Below, one piece after another: positions 8,258 to 15,723 of a stretch of 64,000 nucleotides of DNA (positions are counted from its first letter, which is position 1; every line of letters starts with the position of its first letter). The stretch spans positions 1-64,000 of the forward strand of contig CAJTDE010000006.1 of NCBI GenBank assembly GCA_910574835.1, written 5' to 3'. A model generated the notes under the pieces. The model was not told the DNA's origin and did not search any database. It saw nothing but the letters and a program-made list of their open reading frames with translations. The position numbers and the translations under genes were made by a program. The DNA comes from Clostridia bacterium (GTDB lineage Bacteria > Bacillota > Clostridia > Lachnospirales > Lachnospiraceae).

Positions 8258-9055
8258 ATGAAATGTTTAAACTGCGGTAAAAATTTTGATTATGAGAAGT
8301 ATTATGGAATCTGCCCCAAATGCGGAAGCTTTAACAAAGAGGAAACCCCACAGGAACAGCATCAGCGTTATCATAAAGAATATGATAACGGCTATCAGCA
8401 TACGGAGCAAACGTATACGGCTCCGCCTTTTGTAAGGGGAAACATGAAAAAAGGGAAAGGCGGGCATGGAAGCACTGTTTTTCTACTAATTTCCGTTGCA
8501 ATTTTTATGATTGTAACCTGCGGCTTTACGGCTTTTGGATTTTTGTACAGCAGAGGCCAGGAAAGAAAGCTCTTACAGGATGTGGCTGAGTCTCGGATGG
8601 AACAAGAGGACCATGCCGTAGGAGAAGCATTTACGCTTCAAGGCATGACGCTGACGGTGGAAGAGGCGTGGATTGTGGACGAAGGCCAGGGGACAAATCC
8701 AAATGCACCGGAAGGAAAGAGGCTGGCAGCCGTAAAGCTTCGGGGAGAGAGTGATGGAGAGTGGGCGGATAAGAACCGCCTGTCCACGGCTTATATCAAT
8801 TGCGGCGGCCTTTATTATGAGCAGATACCGTCCTACGAGATAGAAGAAAACAGAAAATACGGAGAAGCCTATGATGTTCCGACATTCGAATCCGTTTCTC
8901 TGTGCATGGACAAAGAAGCGGAAGGCTGTCTGATGTTCTGGGTGGATGCGGATGCGTCTGATTTTACACTCTGCCTGGAAGAGCGGGCGGATCAGGAGTC
9001 TGTTTTTATTCAGGCTATACATACCATAGACATTCATCCGGAAATCATTGATTAG
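8258..9055 (+). CDS. Zinc-ribbon membrane protein with extracytoplasmic domain
   Basis: Unknown function, 265 aa. The N-terminus MKCLNCGKNFDYEKYYGICPKCGSF is a four-cysteine zinc ribbon. A hydrophilic linker follows, then one transmembrane segment (STVFLLISVAIFMIVTCGFTAF, about residues 72-94), and an outer domain of about 165 residues resembling DUF4352/DUF5067-type beta-sandwich domains (EAFTLQGMTLTVEEAWIVDEG). The start at 8258 has AACGGAGG upstream; the frame runs further back to 8165 into the MITE-like repeat, which is unlikely to be translated. The next gene follows after 13 nt and has a similar architecture. Confidence 0.75.
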   Translation: MKCLNCGKNFDYEKYYGICPKCGSFNKEETPQEQHQRYHKEYDNGYQHTEQTYTAPPFVRGNMKKGKGGHGSTVFLLISVAIFMIVTCGFTAFGFLYSRGQERKLLQDVAESRMEQEDHAVGEAFTLQGMTLTVEEAWIVDEGQGTNPNAPEGKRLAAVKLRGESDGEWADKNRLSTAYINCGGLYYEQIPSYEIEENRKYGEAYDVPTFESVSLCMDKEAEGCLMFWVDADASDFTLCLEERADQESVFIQAIHTIDIHPEIID

Positions 9056-9068
9056 GGAGGACAGGAAA

Positions 9069-9593
9069 ATGGGTAAAGTGATTAAAATTGCGGTGGGCGT
9101 GATTCTGCTTGGTATTTCCGCGTTCTACCTCCTGGGCGTATACCTGATGATAACAGACGCCAGAGAGGATGCGGCTTACAAGCTGTCCTCCAGTGTCCGG
9201 GCAGAATATTTGGGCAGTGAATATCTGGGCGGCCGTATGGAGTTAGATGGAAATGAGGAACAGGCGGAAGAGGGTTACGGCTTCTATAAGCTGAAATTCC
9301 AATTGGAAAATGTAAGCAGTAAGGTCTGTTTCAGCGGCTTTGATTATCTGATCTCGATAGAAGGGGAGAGTTATGAGGAGGTAAAGCGTAAGCTGGTGCC
9401 TTCAAAATATTGTCCGCCGGATATTATTCCGGCAGGAGCCTATGGCGCCACAATTCCAATTTTGCCCGGAAAATCGCAGATGGAGCTGGTTTATTATGTT
9501 GAGGTGCAGGAGGGAGTGGACCAATTAACGGCAAGATATTATCCTTCTTGGAATGAGGATGAAGTGATTATGGAGCTTTTGCTGAAGGAATAA
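9069..9593 (+). CDS. Membrane-anchored protein of unknown function
   Basis: A 174-aa protein with one N-terminal transmembrane segment (KIAVGVILLGISAFYLLGVYL, residues 6-26) and a soluble outer domain of about 145 residues (KLKFQLENVSSKVCFSGFDYLISIEGESY). The domain looks like a beta-sandwich of the DUF4352 kind, but I cannot assign it firmly. AGGGAGG precedes the ATG at 9069; an earlier in-frame ATG at 9048 overlaps the stop of the upstream gene and has no ribosome binding site. It is probably cotranscribed with the zinc-ribbon membrane protein, and the pair may act together at the cell surface. Confidence 0.7.
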   Translation: MGKVIKIAVGVILLGISAFYLLGVYLMITDAREDAAYKLSSSVRAEYLGSEYLGGRMELDGNEEQAEEGYGFYKLKFQLENVSSKVCFSGFDYLISIEGESYEEVKRKLVPSKYCPPDIIPAGAYGATIPILPGKSQMELVYYVEVQEGVDQLTARYYPSWNEDEVIMELLLKE

Positions 9594-9750
9594 CCAGCGA
9601 AGACCAACAAATTCTAACGAAAAGAAACGTATTCTCAGCAGATAAAAGCCGTTTTCTGCCGTTTCCATGTTCTGCGTTTTGACTAAGACAAAGGAGAAAG
9701 TTTACAGGAGCTCCGGAAGGCGGAGAGTAAATGATTAGGAGGCGGGATAT

Positions 9751-10108
9751 ATGAATGGAAAAATGTTAAAGGAAAAGGCGGTGCCCACGGCGGCCGTCGC
9801 TCTAAGCCTTGTGGCAGCGTTCCTTTTTCCCGGCGTTTTAACCCGGAGGCTTTTTTTTAAATGAGAGGGAGCCGGTAACTCTTGAAGTGCTCCGGGAAAA
9901 TCCTTCGGCTTCTTATGCCGGAAGACTTCCGGGGCGGATGCAACATACACCCTTTATATGGTGGATGATGAATGGGATCAGGAACAGCATTTTACCATAT
10001 TTATTATCCGGTTCGGAGCTTTTGTTTTTTGTTCTGGCAGTAAGTCTGGTTCTTGTGGCTGAATTTGATGGAAATAAGTTCTTCAAATTAATAGTCGTAC
10101 CTATATAA
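9751..10108 (+). pseudogene. Frameshifted remnant of a small membrane protein gene
   Basis: AGGAGG at 9737-9742 precedes the ATG at 9751. The first frame encodes a basic N-terminus and a hydrophobic segment (KAVPTAAVALSLVAAFLFPG) but stops after 37 codons, just after a run of eight T. One frame over, the sequence continues as NEREPVTLEVLRENPSASYA. A further shift gives YMVDDEWDQEQHFTIFIIRF before another stop. This pattern suggests a decayed gene with one clear and one possible second frameshift. Loss by slippage in the T8 tract, phase variation, or a sequencing error cannot be told apart here. The family is not recognised. Confidence 0.5.
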
Positions 10109-10109
10109 A

Positions 10110-10160
10110 ACTGGAGCAAACCTGTATGATAGAAACAGATTTGCTCCAGTCTTATTATTT
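10110..10160. terminator. Hairpin with T-rich 3' side
   Basis: ACTGGAGCAAA (10110-10120) and TTTGCTCCAGT (10140-10150) form an 11-bp stem followed by CTTATTATTTC. It closes the decayed gene region and could work in both directions. Confidence 0.6.
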
Positions 10161-10358
10161 CATTTCATCTTTACCGAGCTTGAGGCAATTTGCAGGCAGG
10201 TTCGGCGACCAGGGGAGCATGTCATCCGGAAAATTTCGGCCAGTATCATCCAGATGTTTTGGGATCTCGGTAAGCAGATATTCTGATCTGTCTTTCAGGG
10301 ACATTTTTCGGCAGAAAGACATATGGAGCGTACCTTTTTGCAATTCTTCTTCAATCAT
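10155..10358 (-). CDS. Doubtful small minus-strand reading frame
   Basis: A 67-codon frame whose translation (LLTEIPKHLDDTGRNFPDDM in its centre) looks more protein-like than most chance frames. It has no clear ribosome binding site and no family I recognise. It may be a fragment of a lost gene in the decayed zone just before the SorC promoter. Confidence 0.2.
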   Translation of the reverse strand: MIEEELQKGTLHMSFCRKMSLKDRSEYLLTEIPKHLDDTGRNFPDDMLPWSPNLPANCLKLGKDEMK

Positions 10359-10368
10359 TGGTTAAACA

Positions 10369-10464
10369 GAAATTAATTTCAATACTGAAATATTGACACG
10401 CAATTACAAAACTACTACAATTGTCTTATCAGCTGAACAAAGTTTTATATCTGAAATTAATTTC
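10369..10464 (+). promoter_or_regulatory. SorC-operon promoter with two identical palindromic operators
   Basis: The promoter is TTGACA (10393-10398), 17 nt, TACAAT (10416-10421), an almost ideal sigma-A site. The 12-bp palindrome GAAATTAATTTC occurs twice, at 10369-10380 just upstream of the -35 and at 10453-10464 inside the leader. The centre-to-centre distance is 84 bp, which is eight helical turns. This looks like a pair of operators for the SorC-family regulator encoded immediately downstream, possibly with looping. Confidence 0.75.
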
Positions 10465-10480
10465 AAAGCAGGTGCCTGAG

Positions 10481-11425
10481 ATGAGTATTGTTGAAAATTT
10501 AAAATTTACGATGCGTGTTTGTGAAATGTTTTACAACGAAAATTTAACGCAAAAGGAGATAGCAGCATCTCTGAATATTTCACGTCCCCAGGTATGCCGT
10601 ATTCTTGCTCATGCCAGAGAGAGCGGCCTTGTATCAGTACATCTTAATTATCCGGATACGGAAGAAAGCTTTTTTGAACATAAGATCCGAGAGCTTTATG
10701 GCCTGACCGAGGTATATGTGTACGATATAGGAAGTGACGGGCTGCCAAATAGCCTGGAGCTGCTGGCGCAAAAATCGGTAGGACTATTTGATGCATGTAT
10801 CCGTGATAATAGCCGGGTAGGAGTGATGGCTGGCCGGAGTATTTTGGAATTTGCAAAGGCGTTGCCTCGTTGTAAGAACCGGGGATTGGAATTCGTTCCA
10901 CTATCAGGAGGAAATGCAGCAAGCGGATGTGAATGGTTTGCTAATTCCAATGCACAATTGTTTGCCAGTAAAACAGGTGGAAAACATTATGTATTAAATG
11001 CACCTGCATATTTAAGCTCTGTGGAAGTAAAGAATATCCTTGAGAACGAAGAAAGCATACGAGAGGTTACGGAGAAATGGGGAACATGTCAAACAGCTAT
11101 TATTGGAATTGGTACGGTGAATGTCAGCTCTTCTGCCGGCAGAGCAGGCGATTTAAGTGAGAAAGATATAGATTTATTGATATCTGACGGAGCGTCTGTG
11201 TCTATCTGCTGCTCATATCTGAATAAATCAGGTAAAGAAATTCATAATGCAGTAACGGAAAAATTTATAGGAGCTTCTATTTCTCAGCTTAAAAATACAT
11301 CTTCGATTGCCATTGCAATAGGAGCAGAGAAAGTACCAGCGATCTGTTCGGCCCTTATGGGAGATTGCATAGATGTATTGATTACTTCATTAGAAACAGC
11401 GCGTCTGATTGTTAATGAAAATTGA
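10481..11425 (+). CDS. SorC/DeoR-type sugar-responsive regulator
   Basis: A 314-aa transcriptional regulator. The N-terminal helix-turn-helix (about residues 7-50, YNENLTQKEIAASLNISRPQVCRILAHARESGLV) is followed by the SorC sugar-phosphate-binding domain (residues 55-314) with the SKTGGKHYVLNAPAYL-type motif. Regulators of this family bind a phosphorylated sugar intermediate and control the adjacent catabolic operon. The frame is open further upstream, but AGGTG before the ATG at 10481 marks the start. It is the first gene of a six-gene unit with an ABC importer, a TrpA-like protein and a kinase. Two identical palindromes at its promoter suggest autoregulation. Confidence 0.88.
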   Translation: MSIVENLKFTMRVCEMFYNENLTQKEIAASLNISRPQVCRILAHARESGLVSVHLNYPDTEESFFEHKIRELYGLTEVYVYDIGSDGLPNSLELLAQKSVGLFDACIRDNSRVGVMAGRSILEFAKALPRCKNRGLEFVPLSGGNAASGCEWFANSNAQLFASKTGGKHYVLNAPAYLSSVEVKNILENEESIREVTEKWGTCQTAIIGIGTVNVSSSAGRAGDLSEKDIDLLISDGASVSICCSYLNKSGKEIHNAVTEKFIGASISQLKNTSSIAIAIGAEKVPAICSALMGDCIDVLITSLETARLIVNEN

Positions 11426-11451
11426 TGGAAAAAGACGAAGGAGAAGAAGAA

Positions 11452-12429
11452 ATGAAAAAATTAATTACATGGGTGTTAACTTTAACTCTGTTTGTATCGT
11501 GTCTTATGGTACTTTCCGGATGTTCTGCAAAAGAAAATTCGAAGCAGGATCAGGAACCACAGAATACCGAAGGGGAGGCGCAGGCAGAAACTACGGACAA
11601 GAAAAATGTCTATATTATTACACCATATCTTTCTTCTGTGACAACAAAAGAAATGGTGAATTACATGCAGTCTAGCATTGAAGAGATTGATGGCAAGGTA
11701 ACAGTCATTGATACAGAGGGTGAGACAGCAACTTTGGCAAGCCGTGTTGAGGATGCGGTAACGGCAAAGGCAGATGCTATTGTGATTGTCAGTGTAGATC
11801 CCAGCTATTGTGAAGAACAGATTAAGGAAGCAAGTGATGCAGGTATTCCGGTCTTTGGCTGTGATGCGGGCTATTTGGATACCATGCAGATGAATGCAAC
11901 AAGTGATAATTATGAAATTGGAAAATTAATTACGGAATATCTTTTTGAGAAGATCAATCATACAGGTAATATTATTGTCTTGACAGATCGTACACATCCG
12001 GGAGTTGGAAAGCGTACGGCAGCGCTGGATGATGTATTGAAAGAAAATCCGGATATTAAGGTGATTGCAGAGGAGCATGTAGTTGTACCCGGTCCAATCG
12101 AAAGTGGGAAGAGTTCTATGGAAAGCTTGATTTTGGCAAATCCGGACCCGGATTCTATTACGGCGGTATGGTGCGGGTGGGATGAGCCGGGAATTGGCGC
12201 GGCACAAGCGCTTTCTGAGGCTGAGCGTGAAGGAATCGTTATTACCGGTGTGGATGCAAATGAGCAAGCAGTTGCTATGATTGAAGCAGGCGCTCCTAGC
12301 TTTATTGCAACGGTAAAGCAAGATTTCCCGGCAATGGCTAAAATGGTAGTAGATGAAATGACAAAGGTGTTCAATGGAGAAGCAGCTGACAAAGGTGAAT
12401 ATTATGCTGAAGCAACCATTATTGATTGA
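11452..12429 (+). CDS. Sugar ABC transporter substrate-binding lipoprotein
   Basis: A 325-aa lipoprotein with signal peptide and lipobox LSGC at about residues 20-23. The mature part is a periplasmic-binding-protein type I fold (Peripla_BP_4 group, as in ribose, rhamnose or autoinducer-2 binding proteins), starting with NVYIITPYLSSVTTKEMVNYMQ. AAGGAG at 11438-11443 supports the ATG at 11452 rather than 11422. It sits upstream of one ATPase with two domains and one permease, matching the RbsA/RbsC layout. The ligand is unknown. A 14-bp hairpin follows the gene and may allow more of this protein than of the other subunits. Confidence 0.88.
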   Translation: MKKLITWVLTLTLFVSCLMVLSGCSAKENSKQDQEPQNTEGEAQAETTDKKNVYIITPYLSSVTTKEMVNYMQSSIEEIDGKVTVIDTEGETATLASRVEDAVTAKADAIVIVSVDPSYCEEQIKEASDAGIPVFGCDAGYLDTMQMNATSDNYEIGKLITEYLFEKINHTGNIIVLTDRTHPGVGKRTAALDDVLKENPDIKVIAEEHVVVPGPIESGKSSMESLILANPDPDSITAVWCGWDEPGIGAAQALSEAEREGIVITGVDANEQAVAMIEAGAPSFIATVKQDFPAMAKMVVDEMTKVFNGEAADKGEYYAEATIID

Positions 12430-12473
12430 TGTAAAATTTAAGGAAAAAGGTTGTTTTTGAATATGTGGAACCT

Positions 12474-12505
12474 GAAATAATCGCATAGTTTTATGCGGTT
12501 ATTTC
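12474..12505 (+). terminator. Intercistronic hairpin after the binding-protein gene
   Basis: GAAATAATCGCATA and TATGCGGTTATTTC form a 14-bp stem (one G-T pair) with a four-nt loop. No T run follows, so it is more likely to protect the 3' end of the binding-protein mRNA than to stop transcription. Confidence 0.55.
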
Positions 12506-12519
12506 ATTAAGGAGAACAA

Positions 12520-14004
12520 ATGCTTGAAGTAAAAAATATATGTAAAAGGTTTGGCGACATGTATGCTTTGAATCACTTTAATTTGTCCATGGAAAAAGGA
12601 ACGGTACATGGACTGGTGGGAGAAAATGGTGCCGGAAAGTCTACCCTGATTAAAATTTTAACAGGTGTGTATCATTTGGATTCTGGGGAAATATTTATAG
12701 ACGGAAAAAAGGTGGAGATTCATGCACCTACACAAAGCCAGGCGCTTGGAATAAGTGTGATTCATCAAGACAGAAACCTGGTGCCGGCTTTTAATGGAGT
12801 AGAAAATGTATATCTTGGCAGGCGTGGATTGCATAGACTTGGTGTGGCAGTAGATTTTGCAGGCATGAAAAAGAAAATTCTTTCAAAAATGCAGGAGTAT
12901 GAGATTGAGGTACCTTTGGATAAGCTGGCACGGGAGTTGACACCGCCTCAAAAAACGCTTCTGGAGATTGTCAGAGCTATTATGATGGATTGTAAACTGT
13001 TGATTTTAGACGAGCCTACGGTTGCATTGACAGATAAAGAGACAGAAGTGCTTTTTCGCCTAATTGAAAAATTGCGGACAAAGGGCACTGCAATTCTTTA
13101 TGTATCACATAGGATGGATGAGATTTTTCAGTTGACTGATAAGATAACAGTCATGAAAAATGGAGAACTGGTAGGAACCGTTGAGACTGCATTAACAGAC
13201 AGAGATTCCATTATTGCAATGATGACAGATAATTGGAAAAGTATGGAAAGCGTTCGGAGAAAAAAAGAATTTGGAGATGCAGTGTTAGAGGTACAGCATA
13301 TAGCTACGAATGATGGAAGAGTAAAGAATGCAAGCTTTTGTGCACATAGAGGAGAAATTCTGGGTATTTTTGGATTAGGCGGAAGTGGGAGAACGGAATT
13401 ACTGGAAAGTATTTACGGACTACGGGGGATTAAACAGGGGACTATTCTCAGAGATGGAAAACCTTGTGAGAAATTTTCGCCGGAAATATCATTGAAAAAC
13501 GGAATGGTGATCATTAATGAGGATCGCCGAGGGATGGCGCTGGTTCCATCATTGAGCATACGGGAGAATATTGTGCTTTCCACTTTGCAAAATTACAAAG
13601 GAAAATTCTTGTATAATACAAAGCGTGAAATGGAAGATGTAGTTCAAAAGATAGAAGAACTTGGAATTAAAACTACAGGACCATCTCAAACAGTCAGTGA
13701 GCTGTCGGGAGGGAATCAGCAGAAGGTCGTGTTTGCAAAGGCGCTTATGTCAAATCCGCAAGTATTTTTATGTGATGAGCCGACTCAGGCGGTCGATGTG
13801 AAAACTCGTGCTGAAATACATGAAATGCTTAGAAAATATGCGGACGAGGGCAGCGCGGTAGTATTTGTGACTTCGGATCTGAAGGAAATGCTGGAAGTGG
13901 CGGATAATATTCTGATTATCTCAAATGGTTACACAAAAGAAATGCTTAAAAACAAAAATCTGAGTGCAGAGCAAGTATTAAAACATTGTTATGCAGAGAA
14001 TTGA
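12520..14004 (+). CDS. Sugar ABC transporter ATPase with two nucleotide-binding domains
   Basis: RbsA/MglA-type ATPase of 494 aa that energises the importer. Domain 1 has Walker A GENGAGKST at residues 34-42 and Walker B LLILDEPTVALT. Its signature reads LTPPQK instead of the usual LSxxQ, so it is degenerate. Domain 2 has a degenerate Walker A (GLGGSGRTE), as is normal for RbsA proteins, the signature LSGGNQQK and Walker B VFLCDEPTQAVD. The ribosome binding site AAGGAG is well placed. It is the third gene of the SorC-controlled unit and overlaps the open frame of the next gene. Confidence 0.9.
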   Translation: MLEVKNICKRFGDMYALNHFNLSMEKGTVHGLVGENGAGKSTLIKILTGVYHLDSGEIFIDGKKVEIHAPTQSQALGISVIHQDRNLVPAFNGVENVYLGRRGLHRLGVAVDFAGMKKKILSKMQEYEIEVPLDKLARELTPPQKTLLEIVRAIMMDCKLLILDEPTVALTDKETEVLFRLIEKLRTKGTAILYVSHRMDEIFQLTDKITVMKNGELVGTVETALTDRDSIIAMMTDNWKSMESVRRKKEFGDAVLEVQHIATNDGRVKNASFCAHRGEILGIFGLGGSGRTELLESIYGLRGIKQGTILRDGKPCEKFSPEISLKNGMVIINEDRRGMALVPSLSIRENIVLSTLQNYKGKFLYNTKREMEDVVQKIEELGIKTTGPSQTVSELSGGNQQKVVFAKALMSNPQVFLCDEPTQAVDVKTRAEIHEMLRKYADEGSAVVFVTSDLKEMLEVADNILIISNGYTKEMLKNKNLSAEQVLKHCYAEN

Positions 14005-14014
14005 GGAAAAATCT

Positions 14015-14977
14015 ATGAAGAAAGAATTTAATCAACACAAGATAAAAGAGTTTTTACGTTCATATGGAACATTTTTTGCACTGCTTGCAATTATCCTTGT
14101 TTTTTCAGCATTGCGGCCAAGTACGTTTGCCACACTTGGAAATTTTGTAAATATTACAAAGCAGATGTCTATTCTTGCTGTCTGTGCCCTTGGAGCAACA
14201 TTAATTATGTGTGTGGAAGAATTTGATTTGTCAATTGGAACAATTGCAAGCTTTGGAGGGATTCTGGCAGCAAAACTCGCCGTAGCCGGCTGTTCATTCA
14301 TTGTTTGTCTGTTAGCTGCGACTGCTGCATGTGCACTGCTTGGTTATATGAATGGATTTATTGTAACAAAATTTGGAGTGATGTCATTTATTATTACTCT
14401 GGCTTCCAGTACGATGATTTATGGGTTTTCTTACTGGCTCTCGGATGGAGCAACTATATTTAGCGGAATACCAAAGTCTTTTTCCGCGCTTGGTACAGGA
14501 AAAGCATTGGGAATACCATATTTGACAATGGTTATGGTTTTACTTGCGGTTGTTTTCTATTTTATGCTAAAGCGAACGGTTTTCGGACGCAGCCTCTACG
14601 CGATTGGCGGCAACACATCAGCTTCTGCGGTTTCAGGAATCAATGTAAAAAGGTGCAAGGCAATGGCCTTTATGCTGGGCGGGGCAATGGCTGGCGTGGC
14701 AGGAGTTTTGATGGCATCCAGGTTGGGGTCCGCTCATCCAACAGGTGCAGATAGCCTTTGTTTAAATGCATTTGCAGCAATTTTTATAGGAAAAACATTA
14801 TTTAAAGAAGGAGTGCCAAATGTTATTGGTACAATTGTAGGTGTGGCAGTATTTAGCGTATTGTCCAATGGTTTGACAATTTTGACAGTTCCTTCCTATA
14901 TTCAGAATATTATTACGGGACTTGTGATTATGTTAGCAGTTGTAGTTCAAAAAGTTACCAGTACACAGAGGATATGA
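14015..14977 (+). CDS. Sugar ABC transporter permease
   Basis: RbsC-type permease of the BPD_transp_2 family, 320 aa with eight to ten hydrophobic segments. The EFDLSIGTIASFGGILAA and GRSLYAIGGNTSASAVSGINVKR motifs, the latter being the cytoplasmic loop that contacts the ATPase, are typical of ribose-type permeases. The ribosome binding site GAGGA overlaps the stop codon of the ATPase gene and supports the ATG at 14015 over 13991. Only one permease gene is present, so the channel is probably a homodimer, as in RbsABC. Confidence 0.9.
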   Translation: MKKEFNQHKIKEFLRSYGTFFALLAIILVFSALRPSTFATLGNFVNITKQMSILAVCALGATLIMCVEEFDLSIGTIASFGGILAAKLAVAGCSFIVCLLAATAACALLGYMNGFIVTKFGVMSFIITLASSTMIYGFSYWLSDGATIFSGIPKSFSALGTGKALGIPYLTMVMVLLAVVFYFMLKRTVFGRSLYAIGGNTSASAVSGINVKRCKAMAFMLGGAMAGVAGVLMASRLGSAHPTGADSLCLNAFAAIFIGKTLFKEGVPNVIGTIVGVAVFSVLSNGLTILTVPSYIQNIITGLVIMLAVVVQKVTSTQRI

Positions 14978-14979
14978 TT

Positions 14980-15723
14980 ATGTATTCAGAACGAATGAAA
15001 AATCTTGTTAGAAAGGGACAGAAGATGTTTGTAGGTTATTTGTTGGCAGGTTATCCTACAAACGAAGAATTTTTAGAAGTACTGTCATTTTGTGATGAAA
15101 TTGATATTGTAGAGATTGGTTTTCCTTCCGCAAATCCTTATGCAGATGGGGAAGCGATACAAAATGCACACCGAAGTGTGCATAGGGAGTCTGTGTGTAA
15201 TTTAAACTATTGGAGGGAAATCAGAAACCGGATTTGTCAGCCAATTTGGATTATGGCTTACCAGGAGGATTTTATTACATCAGGCACCTGTTTGGAATTT
15301 GCCCGTAATCGTTTGATGGATGGAGTTGTAATTCCGGATGCAGACAATCAGGATGAGCTTTCAGAGATACTGCGGCCTTACGGTGTGGATGTAATTCCTA
15401 CGGTGAATCCAGGAATGTCCAAAGAAGAATTGGAAAAGACATTAAAGAAAACCTCGTTATTATATGAACAACTGTATGTGGGAAAAACTGGGGAAGTGAA
15501 TCCTCATGAAAGTTATATGGAAATGCTAAAATATACGATGCAATATCCGGATGTAATCAAGTTTGGAGGATTTGGAATTAACAGTCCAAAGAAGGTAGAT
15601 GAGGTTTTGAAGAATGGATTTGAGGGTGTTATTATAGGCTCTGAGTTAATTCGGAGGCTTTCGATTTCTAAAAAGGAATTAAAACAGTTTTTGAGAGATA
15701 TAGGTAAGGTTGTGAGACAATGA
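14980..15723 (+). CDS. TrpA-like TIM-barrel protein, putative sugar-phosphate lyase
   Basis: A 247-aa homologue of the tryptophan synthase alpha subunit. In TrpA the catalytic residues are Glu49 and Asp60; here both are kept in VEIGFPSANPYADG (about E45 and D56). The flexible-loop threonine is kept in VGKTGE (about T170). The phosphate-binding loops are kept as GGFGIN (about 196-201) and IIGSE (about 219-222). The fold and chemistry of a retro-aldol lyase releasing a triose phosphate therefore look intact. No trpB or other trp gene is nearby; the gene lies between a sugar importer and an FGGY kinase. I infer that it cleaves a phosphorylated substrate made by that kinase. The ATG at 14980 has better ribosome-binding-site spacing than 14974. 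Confidence 0.8.
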   Translation: MYSERMKNLVRKGQKMFVGYLLAGYPTNEEFLEVLSFCDEIDIVEIGFPSANPYADGEAIQNAHRSVHRESVCNLNYWREIRNRICQPIWIMAYQEDFITSGTCLEFARNRLMDGVVIPDADNQDELSEILRPYGVDVIPTVNPGMSKEELEKTLKKTSLLYEQLYVGKTGEVNPHESYMEMLKYTMQYPDVIKFGGFGINSPKKVDEVLKNGFEGVIIGSELIRRLSISKKELKQFLRDIGKVVRQ

